Source of the DNA: Streptomyces eurythermus
Lineage (GTDB): Bacteria > Actinomycetota > Actinomycetes > Streptomycetales > Streptomycetaceae
Assembly: GCF_014649115.1 (NCBI RefSeq)
Contig: NZ_BMSK01000020.1
Location: forward strand, 1-64,000
DNA length: 64,000 nt
Reading direction: 5' to 3'
The notes below the pieces were generated by a model that was not told the origin of the DNA, did no database searches, and was given only the letters and a program-made list of their open reading frames with translations. Made by a program: the position numbers and the translations under genes. Shown here in pieces: positions 1-8,370 of the stretch (position 1 is the stretch's first letter; each line of letters begins with the position of its first letter).

Positions 1-602
1 TCATCGACGGCGCGAGGAGAGCGGCGGCGGAGGAAGCCCGGAAGAAGCTGGTCCCCGGGGACCTCCTCTCGGCGATCGACCGGAACGTCGAAGTCGAGGT
101 GGGGGCCAAGTGGTACGACCACAGCCCGACGTTCCGGGGTCTGACCGGTGTCCTGTACGACGCCGAGGGTGCCATCGTGCCTTCCCATGAGCGCCGCGGG
201 CCGCGCAGACCGAGTGCCGTGGCCGGCGCCCACCGGTTCGAGGCCGGGGTGCGGAAGCTGCTGCGGAACCGGGGTGCGAGGGCCGTCCCGGCGCTGGTCC
301 GCGACCTGGACGGAATCGCGAGCGTGTTCCTGACGGACCTCGCCCGGGACGCGGCCATGGTCGTCCGCGAGGGCGGGATCAAGCGTTTCGGTTCGGTCCA
401 CCTGGTGACGCCGGGCGAACCTGCCCCGCCCCCGCTCCTCAAGGACCCCCTCCTGTCCCTGTCCACCCGCAGGGGGGACCGCCGGACCATCGGCGGGGAC
501 GACGTCCTGGCCGCCACCACGATCCAGCTGTTCGGCGGCACCCTCAGGCAGCGGGCCCTCACCGAAGCACGCGAGGCGGCACGGAACACTTCGGCCGGCT
601 GA
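1..602 (+). CDS. Unrecognised protein, 5' end missing
   Basis: The frame is open from the left edge of the window (first full codon at base 3) to a TGA at 600-602, so about 199 residues of the C-terminal part are visible. There is an in-frame GTG at 99, but coding continues upstream with an Ala/Arg/Lys-rich charged segment, so the real start probably lies outside the window. The visible part is soluble-looking, has no membrane segment, and carries no motif I recognise. A short hairpin 70 bases downstream could end its transcript. Function unknown; that it is coding is likely from the long open frame and Streptomyces-like codon use. Confidence 0.55.
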   Translation, partial: IDGARRAAAEEARKKLVPGDLLSAIDRNVEVEVGAKWYDHSPTFRGLTGVLYDAEGAIVPSHERRGPRRPSAVAGAHRFEAGVRKLLRNRGARAVPALVRDLDGIASVFLTDLARDAAMVVREGGIKRFGSVHLVTPGEPAPPPLLKDPLLSLSTRRGDRRTIGGDDVLAATTIQLFGGTLRQRALTEAREAARNTSAG

Positions 603-674
603 GCGTGCGGCGACCGTCGGCCCGGGCCGCGTGAGCGAGATGGGACTACCCCGGGGGCCCGAGCCGCGCCCTCC

Positions 675-692
675 GGGACCCTGGAGGGTCCC
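675..692. terminator. Hairpin downstream of the first gene
   Basis: A perfect 8-bp inverted repeat (GGGACCCT / AGGGTCCC) with a 2-base loop lies 70 bases after the stop at 602. There is no T tract, so it is only a candidate terminator for the plus-strand gene. Confidence 0.35.
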
Positions 693-714
693 TGGATCCT
701 GGCCCGGCAGGGTG

Positions 715-750
715 AACGGTGGCCGCCGTTTCGGCGTGGCGGCCGCCGTT
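715..750 (-). terminator. Hairpin downstream of the CAT tRNA
   Basis: A 13-bp inverted repeat with one G-T mismatch (AACGGTGGCCGCC and GGCGGCCGCCGTT) surrounds a 10-base loop. It lies about 45 bases past the 3' end of the minus-strand tRNA, the right place for an intrinsic terminator, but there is no U-rich tail. Confidence 0.4.
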
Positions 751-793
751 CCTTCGTTGCCGCAGGTCGCATCGTTTCTGCCCGCGTAGCGAG

Positions 794-870
794 TGGTGGG
801 GCGGGTGGGACTCGAACCCACGGCCGACGGATTATGAGTCCGCTGCTCTAACCGGCTGAGCTACCGCCCC
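794..870 (-). tRNA. tRNA with CAT anticodon (tRNA-Ile2 probable, or tRNA-Met)
   Basis: Read on the minus strand this is a complete 77-base cloverleaf. The acceptor arm GGGGCGG pairs with CCGCCCC and is followed by discriminator A and an encoded CCA. The D-loop region is TAGCTCAGCCGGTTAGAGC, the anticodon loop CTCATAA, and the T-arm GTGGGTTCGAGTCCCAC. The anticodon is CAT (bases 834-836). It is not an initiator, because the first acceptor pair is a normal G-C. CAT elongators are either Met or the lysidine-modified Ile2; the G-C-rich acceptor with discriminator A makes me prefer Ile2, but the call is not certain. Confidence 0.9.
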
Positions 871-1015
871 ATAGCGGCGTGTCGCGTACAAGTGTGCGCG
901 CCGTCTGCCGCAGCATAGCCGCTCATACGATCTGCTGCCTCGGCTGGTCGGCTTCCACGCTGCCGCTCATGACCTTGAGGACACCGCCGCGGGCGCGACG
1001 GTTCCCGGGGACATG

Positions 1016-1037
1016 AAAAAGGACCCCTGAGGGGTCC
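1016..1037 (-). terminator. Terminator after the tandem tRNA-Asn genes
   Basis: On the minus strand a perfect 7-bp stem (GGACCCC / GGGGTCC, triloop TCA) is followed directly by TTTTT. This is a textbook intrinsic terminator about 10 bases beyond the 3' end of the second tRNA-Asn in the direction of transcription. Confidence 0.8.
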
Positions 1038-1047
1038 TCGTTCAGCG

Positions 1048-1120
1048 CTCCCCCGACTGGACTCGAACCAGTAACCTGCCGGTTAACAGCCGGCTGCTCT
1101 GCCAATTGAGCTACGGAGGA
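1048..1120 (-). tRNA. tRNA-Asn (GTT), distal copy
   Basis: This is a 73-base cloverleaf on the minus strand. The acceptor arm TCCTCCG pairs with CGGGGGA (one G-T pair), and the discriminator is G. The D region is TAGCTCAATTGGCAGAGC, the anticodon loop CTGTTAA with anticodon GTT, and the T-arm ACTGGTTCGAGTCCAGT. CCA is not encoded. It is base-for-base identical to the copy at 1127-1199, from which it is separated by 6 bases, so both must be processed from one precursor. Confidence 0.95.
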
Positions 1121-1126
1121 CCGAAG

Positions 1127-1199
1127 CTCCCCCGACTGGACTCGAACCAGTAACCTGCCGGTTAACAGCCGGCTGCTCTGCCAATTGAGCTACGGAGGA
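1127..1199 (-). tRNA. tRNA-Asn (GTT), proximal copy
   Basis: Identical in all 73 bases to the tRNA-Asn at 1048-1120 and first in the minus-strand transcript. The anticodon is GTT and there is no encoded CCA. The two copies are a tandem duplication with a 6-base spacer and share the T-tailed hairpin at 1016-1037 as terminator. Confidence 0.95.
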
Positions 1200-1357
1200 T
1201 CGCCTCGATTGCATCGAACGTACCTTCCTGGGTATTCGCCAGGGGGCGGTTGCTCGCTGCGACACATACATTAGCGCAAGCAGGGGGGTGCTCCGCCAAT
1301 CGGTACCCTCGGCGCCAGCGCCGCACCAGATACCTACGCACGGGAAGGGTGGCAGCC

Positions 1358-1651
1358 ATGCGCTACCGGCTCACGTTCCTCGCCGGACTGGCCCTCGGTT
1401 ACGTACTCGGCACGAAGGCCGGACGCGAGCGCTACGAACAGCTGAAGAAGTCGGCCCGGCAGATCGCGCAGAACCCCGCGGTCCGCAACACCGCCGAGAC
1501 CGCCGCCCAGCAGGGCCGCGTCTACGCGGGCAAGGCCTTCCACACGGTCGGCGACCGCATCCCCGAGTCGGTGGCCCACCGGGTCCGCTCGCTGCGGGAG
1601 CGCAACGGCCACGGCACCCGCGAGGACGACTGGGGCACCAGCACCACCTGA
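1358..1651 (+). CDS. YtxH-like small membrane-anchored protein
   Basis: 97 residues. The ATG at 1358 follows a GGGAAGGG ribosome-binding site; the frame is open further upstream, but that part overlaps the tRNA promoter region and has no usable signal. Residues 4-19 form one hydrophobic N-terminal helix (FLAGLALGYVLG), immediately followed by GTKAGRERYEQLKK, the pattern of YtxH-domain proteins. The rest is a charged, helical, probably coiled segment. Proteins of this family are small, of unknown molecular role, and are often stress-associated. The gene is transcribed away from the tRNAs and ends 92 bases before the sugar kinase. Confidence 0.75.
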   Translation: MRYRLTFLAGLALGYVLGTKAGRERYEQLKKSARQIAQNPAVRNTAETAAQQGRVYAGKAFHTVGDRIPESVAHRVRSLRERNGHGTREDDWGTSTT

Positions 1652-1678
1652 CCCCCGGCCCGCGCCCGCGCCGCGGCG

Positions 1679-1702
1679 GGCACCCCCTCCTCCTTGGGTG
1701 CC
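1679..1702. terminator. Hairpin between the YtxH-like gene and the sugar kinase
   Basis: A 7-bp inverted repeat GGCACCC / GGGTGCC with a 10-base pyrimidine-rich loop. It lacks a T tract and is a weak terminator candidate for the YtxH-like gene. Confidence 0.35.
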
Positions 1703-1743
1703 CTCGGCCGAGCCGGGCGCGGCGGTACGGCAAAATCGTCCGC

Positions 1744-3183
1744 ATGGGGATAGTCGCCGGCTTGGACAGCTCACCGGAGTTCACACGCATCGTGGTCTGC
1801 GACACGGACACCGGTGCCGTACTACGACAGGGGTACGCCCCGCACCCGGTGGAGGGCCGGCCCAGCGACATCGACCCGCAGGCCTGGCTGCTCTCCCTCG
1901 GCGAGGCGGCCGGCGGCGGTCTGCTGGAGGGGGTGCAGGCCATCGGGGTCTCGGCCCAGCAGAACGCCCTGGTCCCGCTGGACGCCCAGGGCAACACCGT
2001 CCGCCCGGCCCTGGTCGGCGGCGACAAGCGCGCGCAGGTCGCCGCCGCCGACCTGGTGGACGCGCTCGGCGGCCGGGAGGCCTGGGCGCAGGCGGTCGGC
2101 TGTGTGCCGCAGGCCGCCCAGTCGGTCACCAAGCTGCGCTGGCTGGCGAAGAACGAGCCGGAGAACGCCCAGCGCACCGCCGTCCTGCTCCAGGCCCACG
2201 ACTGGCTGGTCTGGCAGCTGCTCGGCCGGCCCCTGCGGCGCACCACCGACCGCGGCGGGGCCTCCGGCACCGGGTACTGGTCGGCGGCCACCGGCGCCTG
2301 GCGCCCCGACCTGGTCGAGCTGGCGCTCGGCCACCAGGCGGTGCTGCCGGAGGTGATCGGCCCCTCGGAGGCGGCCGGCACCACCCCGGAGGGGCTGCTG
2401 ATCTCGGCCGGCACCGGGGAGACCATGGCCGCCGCGTTCGGGCTGGGCCTGGGCCTCGGGGACGTGGTGGTGTCGCTCGGGGCCTCCGGTTCGGTGATGG
2501 CCGTGCACCCGGAGGCGCTCGCCGACCAGTCCGGGATGATCACCTCGCTCGCCGACGCCACCGGCATGTACCTGCCGGTGGTCACCACGCTGAACGCCGT
2601 ACGGGCCCTGCGCGGCACCGCCGAACTGCTCGGCCTGCCGGATCTGGAGAGCCTGTCGGACCTGGCGATGAAGTCCACTCCGGGGGCGCACGGGCTGGTG
2701 CTGCTGCCGTACCTGGAGGGCGAGCGGACGCCGAACCTGCCGCACACCGCGGGCACCCTCGCGGGGCTGCGGCGCGAGTCGATGAAGCCCGAGCACCTGG
2801 CGCGGGCCGCCTTCGAGGGCATGCTGTGCGGGCTGGCGGACGCGCTGGACGTGCTGCGCGGGCGGGGCGTGGAGGTGCGCCGGATCTTCCTGCTGGGCGC
2901 GGCCGCCGAGCTGCCCGCCGTGCAGGCATCGGCGCCGTCGCTGTTCGGCGCGCAGGTCGTCGTACCGCAGCCGGCGGACTACGCGGCGATCGGCGCGGCC
3001 CGGCAGGCGGCCTGGGCGCTCGGGGTGTCGCAGGGTGCCCTCGATCCGCGTACCCCGCCGGCCTGGCAGGGCGCGGCGGCGCAGGTGCTGGAGCCGGGCG
3101 AGGAACTGGCCGTGGGTCAGGCGGTGCGGCAGCAGTTCACCGCGGTACGGGAGCAGACCCATCCGGGGGCGTTTCGCCCGTAA
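1744..3183 (+). CDS. FGGY-family carbohydrate kinase (xylulokinase-like)
   Basis: 479 residues, a typical size for FGGY kinases, which phosphorylate pentoses or related polyols with ATP in the cytoplasm. The ATG at 1744 opens with the nucleotide-fold start MGIVAGLDSS. A central Gly-rich ATP-site segment (ISAGTGETMAAAFGLGLGLGDVVVSLGASGS) is at about residues 218-250. The FGGY-C part includes LLPYLEGERTPNLP and a late glycine-rich IFLLGAAAELPAVQA phosphate-binding turn, as in xylulokinases. No sugar isomerase, transporter or repressor gene is adjacent, so the true substrate cannot be read from the context. The kinase family is clear; xylulose as substrate is an inference. Confidence 0.85.
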   Translation: MGIVAGLDSSPEFTRIVVCDTDTGAVLRQGYAPHPVEGRPSDIDPQAWLLSLGEAAGGGLLEGVQAIGVSAQQNALVPLDAQGNTVRPALVGGDKRAQVAAADLVDALGGREAWAQAVGCVPQAAQSVTKLRWLAKNEPENAQRTAVLLQAHDWLVWQLLGRPLRRTTDRGGASGTGYWSAATGAWRPDLVELALGHQAVLPEVIGPSEAAGTTPEGLLISAGTGETMAAAFGLGLGLGDVVVSLGASGSVMAVHPEALADQSGMITSLADATGMYLPVVTTLNAVRALRGTAELLGLPDLESLSDLAMKSTPGAHGLVLLPYLEGERTPNLPHTAGTLAGLRRESMKPEHLARAAFEGMLCGLADALDVLRGRGVEVRRIFLLGAAAELPAVQASAPSLFGAQVVVPQPADYAAIGAARQAAWALGVSQGALDPRTPPAWQGAAAQVLEPGEELAVGQAVRQQFTAVREQTHPGAFRP

Positions 3184-3334
3184 GGGAGCACAGTAGGCGT
3201 TAACTTCCCGAAACCCCCGGCCAGTAGAGGAGAGACCTTCGGGTTAATCAGTTGAGGTAACGCGGGTGGAGTGTCCGACGATAGGGGCCAAGGGCAACCG
3301 ACCAGCCCCTGTCGCCGACTCCGAGAGACGTAGC

Positions 3335-5068
3335 GTGCTCATACGACTTCTACGGACCTATCTCAGGCCCTACAAGAAACCCATCGCCCTCCTGGTGGCG
3401 TTCCAGTTCCTCCAGACCTGCGCGACCCTCTACCTGCCCACCCTGAACGCCGACATCATCGACAACGGTGTCGTGAAGGGCGACACGGACTACATCCTGT
3501 CCTTCGGCGCCCTGATGATCGGCATCTCGCTGGCGCAGGTCGTGTGCAACATCGGGGCCGTGTACTACGGCGCCCGGACCGCCTCCGCGCTCGGCCGGGA
3601 CGTGCGCGGTGCCGTCTTCGACCGGGTGCAGTCCTTCTCCGCGCGTGAGGTGGGTCACTTCGGGGCGCCCTCCCTCATCACCCGTACGACGAACGACGTC
3701 CAGCAGGTCCAGATGCTGGTCCTGATGACGTTCACCCTGATGGTGTCGGCGCCCATCATGTGCGTGGGCGGCATCGTGCTGGCGCTCGGCCTGGACGTGC
3801 CGCTGTCCACCGTGCTGATCGCGGTCGTGCCGGTGCTCGGGGTCAGTGTGACCCTGATCGTCCGCCGGCTGCGCCCGCTGTTCCGGTCGATGCAGGACCG
3901 GCTGGACACGGTCAACCGGGTGCTGCGCGAGCAGATCAGCGGCAACCGGGTGATCCGCGCCTTCGTCCGGGACTCCTACGAGCAGGAGCGGTTCGGCAAG
4001 GCCAACACGGAGCTGACCGAGATGCAGCTGGCCACCGGCCGGCTGCTGGCCCTGATGTTCCCGATCGTGATGACGGTGGTGAACCTGTCGTCCATCGCGG
4101 TGGTGTGGTTCGGCGCGCACCGCATCGACAGCGGCGGGATGGCCATCGGCGACCTCACCGCGTTCCTCGCCTATCTGATGCAGATCGTCATGTCCGTGGT
4201 GATGGCCACCTTCATGTTCATGATGGTGCCGCGCGCGGAGGTCTGCGCCGAGCGCATCCAGGAGGTGCTGGACACCGAGTCCAGCGTCGTGCCGCCGGCG
4301 GCCCCCGTCGCCGGGCTGCGCTCCCACGGGCACCTGGAGCTCCGGGGCGCGGGCTTCGGCTATCCGGGGGCCGAGGAGCCGGTGCTGAAGTCCATCGACC
4401 TCGTGGCCCGGCCGGGCCGGACCACGGCCGTGATCGGCTCCACCGGCAGCGGCAAGTCGACGCTGCTCGGGCTCGTCCCCCGGCTGTTCGACGCCACCGA
4501 CGGCGAGGTGCTGGTGGGCGGCGTGGACGTGCGCGAGATCGACCCGGTGCTGCTCGCGAAGACCGTCGGGCTCGTCCCGCAGAAGCCGTACCTGTTCGCC
4601 GGCACGGTCGCCGGCAACCTTCGCTACGGCAATCCGGACGCCACCGACGAGGAGCTGTGGCACGCGCTGGAGGTGGCACAGGCCAAGGACTTCGTGACCA
4701 AGCTGGAGGGCGGCCTGGACGCGCCGATCGCGCAAGGAGGCACCAATGTCTCCGGCGGTCAGCGGCAGCGGCTCGCCATCGCCCGCACGCTGGTGCAGCG
4801 CCCGGAGATCTACCTCTTCGACGACTCCTTCTCCGCGCTCGACTACGCCACCGACGCCGCCCTGCGCGCCGCGCTGGCCCGGGAGACCGCCGAGGCCACC
4901 GTGGTGATCGTCGCCCAGCGGGTGTCGACCATCCGGGACGCGGACCGGATCATCGTGCTGGACGAGGGCCGGGTGGTCGGCTCCGGCCGGCACGCCGAGC
5001 TGATGGCATCCAACGAGACCTACCGGGAGATCGTGCTCTCCCAGCTGACGGAAGCGGAGGCCGCCTGA
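3335..5068 (+). CDS. ABC exporter half-transporter, subunit 1 (degenerate catalytic site)
   Basis: 577 residues from the GTG at 3335, which follows GAGAG; an upstream ATG at 3266 would add 23 residues that do not resemble the family. The order is an N-terminal six-helix transmembrane domain (about residues 15-300), then an ATP-binding domain. The domain contains Walker A GSTGSGKS near residue 369, a good signature VSGGQ, Walker B YLFDDS with Asp where the catalytic Glu normally stands, and an H-loop AQRVST with Gln replacing His. The gene overlaps the next one by ATGA, so the two are translationally coupled. This is one half of a heterodimeric type IV exporter. The exported substrate is unknown; lipids or drugs are usual for the family. 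Confidence 0.9.
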   Translation: MLIRLLRTYLRPYKKPIALLVAFQFLQTCATLYLPTLNADIIDNGVVKGDTDYILSFGALMIGISLAQVVCNIGAVYYGARTASALGRDVRGAVFDRVQSFSAREVGHFGAPSLITRTTNDVQQVQMLVLMTFTLMVSAPIMCVGGIVLALGLDVPLSTVLIAVVPVLGVSVTLIVRRLRPLFRSMQDRLDTVNRVLREQISGNRVIRAFVRDSYEQERFGKANTELTEMQLATGRLLALMFPIVMTVVNLSSIAVVWFGAHRIDSGGMAIGDLTAFLAYLMQIVMSVVMATFMFMMVPRAEVCAERIQEVLDTESSVVPPAAPVAGLRSHGHLELRGAGFGYPGAEEPVLKSIDLVARPGRTTAVIGSTGSGKSTLLGLVPRLFDATDGEVLVGGVDVREIDPVLLAKTVGLVPQKPYLFAGTVAGNLRYGNPDATDEELWHALEVAQAKDFVTKLEGGLDAPIAQGGTNVSGGQRQRLAIARTLVQRPEIYLFDDSFSALDYATDAALRAALARETAEATVVIVAQRVSTIRDADRIIVLDEGRVVGSGRHAELMASNETYREIVLSQLTEAEAA

Positions 5069-6996
5069 TGGCCGGGCCCATGGGACGCATGATGGCCGGG
5101 GGCGGCCCCGACCAGCGCTCGATGGACTTCAAGGGGTCGGGCAAACGGCTCATCGCACGGTTCCGGCCGGAGCGGCTGACGATCTACGCGCTGCTGCTGT
5201 GCGTGGTCGTCAGCGTGGGCCTGAGCGTGGTCGGCCCGAAGATCCTCGGCCGCGCCACCGACCTGGTCTTCGCCGGCCTCATCGGCCGGCAGATGCCGCA
5301 CGGCGCCACCAAGGAGCAGGTGCTCGACTCCATGCGCGAGCGCGGCGAGGGCCGGGTCGCGGACATGCTGAAGAGCACCGACTTCACCCCCGGCAAGGGC
5401 ATCGACTTCACCGCCGTGGGGCATGTGCTGCTGCTCGCCCTCGGCACCTTCCTCGTCGCGGGCCTGCTGATGGCGGTCGCCACCCGGCTGGTCAACCGGG
5501 CCGTGAACCGCACGATGTACCGGATGCGGGAGGACGTGCAGGCCAAGCTGTCGCGGCTGCCGCTGTCGTACTTCGACAAGCGCCAGCGCGGTGAGGTGCT
5601 GTCCCGGGCGACGAACGACATCGACAACATCGGGCAGACCCTCCAGCAGTCGATGGGCCAGCTGATCAACTCGTTGCTGACCATCGTCGGCGTGCTGGTG
5701 ATGATGTTCTGGGTCTCCTGGATCCTGGCGCTGGTGGCCCTCGTCACCGTCCCGCTGTCGTTCGTGGTCGCCACCCGGGTCGGCAAGCGGTCGCAGCCGC
5801 ACTTCGTGCAGCAGTGGCGCACCACCGGCAAGCTCAACGCGCACATCGAGGAGATGTACACCGGGCACACCCTGGTGAAGGTGTTCGGGCGGCAGGAGGA
5901 GTCGGCGAAGCAGTTCGCCGAGCAGAACGACGCGCTGTACGAGGCCGGGTTCAAGGCGCAGTTCAACAGCGGCGTCATGCAGCCGCTGATGATGTTCGTG
6001 TCGAACCTGAACTATGTGCTGGTGGCGGTCGTCGGCGGGCTGCGGGTCGCCTCCGGCGCCCTGTCGATCGGTGACGTGCAGGCGTTCATACAGTACTCGC
6101 GGCAGTTCTCCATGCCGCTGACGCAGGTCGCCTCGATGGCGAACCTGGTGCAGTCCGGCGTGGCCTCCGCCGAGCGGATCTTCGAGCTGCTGGACGCGGA
6201 GGAGCAGGAGGCGGACCCGGTGCCGGGCGAGCGGCCGGCCGAGCTGCGCGGTCGGGTGTGCCTGGAGCACGTGTCGTTCCGGTACGACCCCGAGAAGCCG
6301 CTGATCGAGGACCTGTCGCTGACGGTGGAGCCGGGGCACACGGTGGCGATCGTCGGCCCGACCGGCGCGGGCAAGACCACGCTGGTCAACCTGCTCATGC
6401 GGTTCTACGACGTCTCGGGCGGCCGGATCACCCTGGACGGGGTGGACATCCGGAGCATGACCCGGGACGAACTGCGCTCCGGCATCGGCATGGTGCTCCA
6501 GGACACCTGGCTGTTCGGCGGCACCATCGCGGAGAACATCGCGTACGGCGCCGCGCGCGAGGTGACGCGCGGGGAGATCGAGGAGGCGGCGCGGGCGGCC
6601 CACGCGGACCGGTTCATCCGCACCCTCCCCGACGGCTACGACACCGTGATCGACGACGAGGGCACGGGCGTCAGCGCCGGTGAGAAGCAGCTGATCACCA
6701 TCGCGCGGGCGTTCCTGTCCGACCCGGTGATCCTGGTGCTGGACGAGGCGACCAGCTCCGTGGACACGCGCACGGAGGTGCTGATCCAGAAGGCGATGGC
6801 CAAACTGGCGTCGGGCCGTACGTCGTTCGTGATCGCGCACCGGCTGTCGACGATCCGGGACGCGGACACCATCCTGGTGATGGAGAACGGGTCGATCGTC
6901 GAACAGGGCGCGCACGCCGAGCTGCTGGCGGCCGGCGGGGCGTACGCCCGGCTGTACGAGGCGCAGTTCGCGCAGGCCGTGGCCGAGGTGGACTAG
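5068..6996 (+). CDS. ABC exporter half-transporter, subunit 2 (consensus catalytic residues)
   Basis: 642 residues. The ATG overlaps the stop of the previous gene. A short Met/Gly-rich N-terminus precedes a six-helix membrane domain with an extra extracytoplasmic insert of about 60 residues between the first two helices (around residues 65-115). The nucleotide-binding domain has Walker A GPTGAGKT near residue 430, Walker B LVLDEA with the catalytic Glu, and H-loop AHRLST with His intact. Its signature is degraded to VSAGE. With subunit 1 this gives one consensus and one degenerate ATP site. A hairpin at 7004-7028 ends the pair. Confidence 0.9.
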   Translation: MAGPMGRMMAGGGPDQRSMDFKGSGKRLIARFRPERLTIYALLLCVVVSVGLSVVGPKILGRATDLVFAGLIGRQMPHGATKEQVLDSMRERGEGRVADMLKSTDFTPGKGIDFTAVGHVLLLALGTFLVAGLLMAVATRLVNRAVNRTMYRMREDVQAKLSRLPLSYFDKRQRGEVLSRATNDIDNIGQTLQQSMGQLINSLLTIVGVLVMMFWVSWILALVALVTVPLSFVVATRVGKRSQPHFVQQWRTTGKLNAHIEEMYTGHTLVKVFGRQEESAKQFAEQNDALYEAGFKAQFNSGVMQPLMMFVSNLNYVLVAVVGGLRVASGALSIGDVQAFIQYSRQFSMPLTQVASMANLVQSGVASAERIFELLDAEEQEADPVPGERPAELRGRVCLEHVSFRYDPEKPLIEDLSLTVEPGHTVAIVGPTGAGKTTLVNLLMRFYDVSGGRITLDGVDIRSMTRDELRSGIGMVLQDTWLFGGTIAENIAYGAAREVTRGEIEEAARAAHADRFIRTLPDGYDTVIDDEGTGVSAGEKQLITIARAFLSDPVILVLDEATSSVDTRTEVLIQKAMAKLASGRTSFVIAHRLSTIRDADTILVMENGSIVEQGAHAELLAAGGAYARLYEAQFAQAVAEVD

Positions 6997-7003
6997 GGCC
7001 TGG

Positions 7004-7028
7004 GGGGCCGTCGCCCGGCGGCGGCCCC
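7004..7028. terminator. Hairpin between the convergent exporter and sigma-factor genes
   Basis: GGGGCCG at 7004-7010 pairs with CGGCCCC at 7022-7028 around an 11-base GC-rich loop. The hairpin sits between the stop at 6996 (plus) and the stop at 7030 (minus), so it may serve both convergent transcripts. No long T tract. Confidence 0.5.
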
Positions 7029-7029
7029 T

Positions 7030-8172
7030 TCAGTCCAGATAGCCCCTCAGCTGCTCCGCGAAGGCGTGGTCGCGGAGTTTGCCGAGGGTCTTGGACTCGA
7101 TCTGGCGGATCCGCTCCCGGGTCACGCCGAACAGCCGGCCGATCTCCTCCAGCGTGCGCGGGCGCCCGTCGGCCAGGCCGTAGCGCAGTTGTACGACCTT
7201 CCGCTCGCGCTCCCCCAGGGTGGACAGCACCGCGTCCAGGTGCTCGCGCAGCAGCAGGAAGGCGGCCGACTCCACAGGGCTCGTGGCGTCGCCGTCCTCG
7301 ATGAGGTCGCCGAGGGCGACCTCGTCCTCCTCGCCGACCGGGGCGTGCAGCGACACCGGTTCCTGGGCGAGGCGCAGCACCTCGCGGACCCGCTCGGGCG
7401 TCAGGTCGAGATGGGCGCCGACCTCTTCCGCGGTGGGTTCACAGCCGCGTTCCTGGAGCATCCGCCGCTGCACCCGGACGACCCGGTTGATCAGCTCCAC
7501 CACGTGCACCGGCACGCGTATGGTGCGGGCCTGGTCGGCCAGCGCCCGGGACATGGCCTGGCGGATCCACCAGGTGGCGTAGGTGGAGAACTTGTAGCCG
7601 CGGGCGTAGTCGAACTTCTCCACGGCCCGGATCAGACCGAGGTTGCCCTCCTGGACGAGGTCGAGCATGGTCAGTCCGCGGCCGACGTACCGCTTGGCGA
7701 CGGAGACGACCAGCCGCAGGTTGGCCTCGATGAGTCTGCGCTTGGCCATCCGGCCCATGACGACGAGCCGGTCCAGGTCGAGCGCCAGCTCGCTGTCCAG
7801 GTCGGGGGTGGTGCTCAGCTTCTCCTCCGCGAAGAGGCCGGCCTCGACCCGGCGGGCGAGTTCCACCTCCTCGGCGGCGGTGAGCAGCGGGATACGGCCG
7901 ATCTCGCGCAGGTACTGCCGGAACAGGTCGGCCGAGGGCCCGCCGGACTCCGCCCGCGCGACGACCGGGACCTCGGCCTCCGGCTGCTCGTCCGACTCGT
8001 CCGGCCCCTCCGTGTCCGGCGCCTCCTCCTCGGCGGCCGGCTCCGGGTCCAGGCCGGTCCGGCCCTGCGGGGGTACGGCCACGAGGACGCCGGTCTCCGC
8101 GTCCGGCTCGTCCCCGCCGGTGCGGGTGGCGCTGGTACTGCTGTCGGTCTGGGCGAGGGTCCGGGTCTGCAC
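7030..8172 (-). CDS. hrdA: RNA polymerase sigma factor, RpoD/HrdA type
   Basis: 380 residues starting at the GTG at 8172, which sits 8 bases after a strong GGAGG; an earlier in-frame ATG at 8262 lacks such a site. A disordered acidic N-terminus (about 100 residues, rich in Glu/Pro) replaces region 1.1. Then follow region 1.2 (LFRQYLREIGRIPLL), region 2 with the -10-recognition helix YKFSTYATWWIRQAM, region 3, and region 4.2 (TLEEIGRLFGVTRERIRQIE) for the -35 element. This is the full set of a group 1/2 sigma factor. Streptomyces carry several Hrd paralogues; its position beside dnaG and its short acidic N-terminus fit the non-essential HrdA rather than HrdB. Confidence 0.85.
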   Translation of the reverse strand: MQTRTLAQTDSSTSATRTGGDEPDAETGVLVAVPPQGRTGLDPEPAAEEEAPDTEGPDESDEQPEAEVPVVARAESGGPSADLFRQYLREIGRIPLLTAAEEVELARRVEAGLFAEEKLSTTPDLDSELALDLDRLVVMGRMAKRRLIEANLRLVVSVAKRYVGRGLTMLDLVQEGNLGLIRAVEKFDYARGYKFSTYATWWIRQAMSRALADQARTIRVPVHVVELINRVVRVQRRMLQERGCEPTAEEVGAHLDLTPERVREVLRLAQEPVSLHAPVGEEDEVALGDLIEDGDATSPVESAAFLLLREHLDAVLSTLGERERKVVQLRYGLADGRPRTLEEIGRLFGVTRERIRQIESKTLGKLRDHAFAEQLRGYLD

Positions 8173-8370
8173 GGGGGGCGACCTCCAGGATGATCGCTGC
8201 GAAGCCGAGCGGCAGCGTGCGCTCCGAGGCTCGGGCACCGCCCCCAGTGTGGGGTACGACACAACACCGCCACGAGGGGCGTGCGGTGACTTTTTGCATC
8301 CGCCTGGTGACGTGGCGGATATGCGGCTCGTCGGACTATGCGACCGGCAAGTGCGGACGGCCGGATTCCG

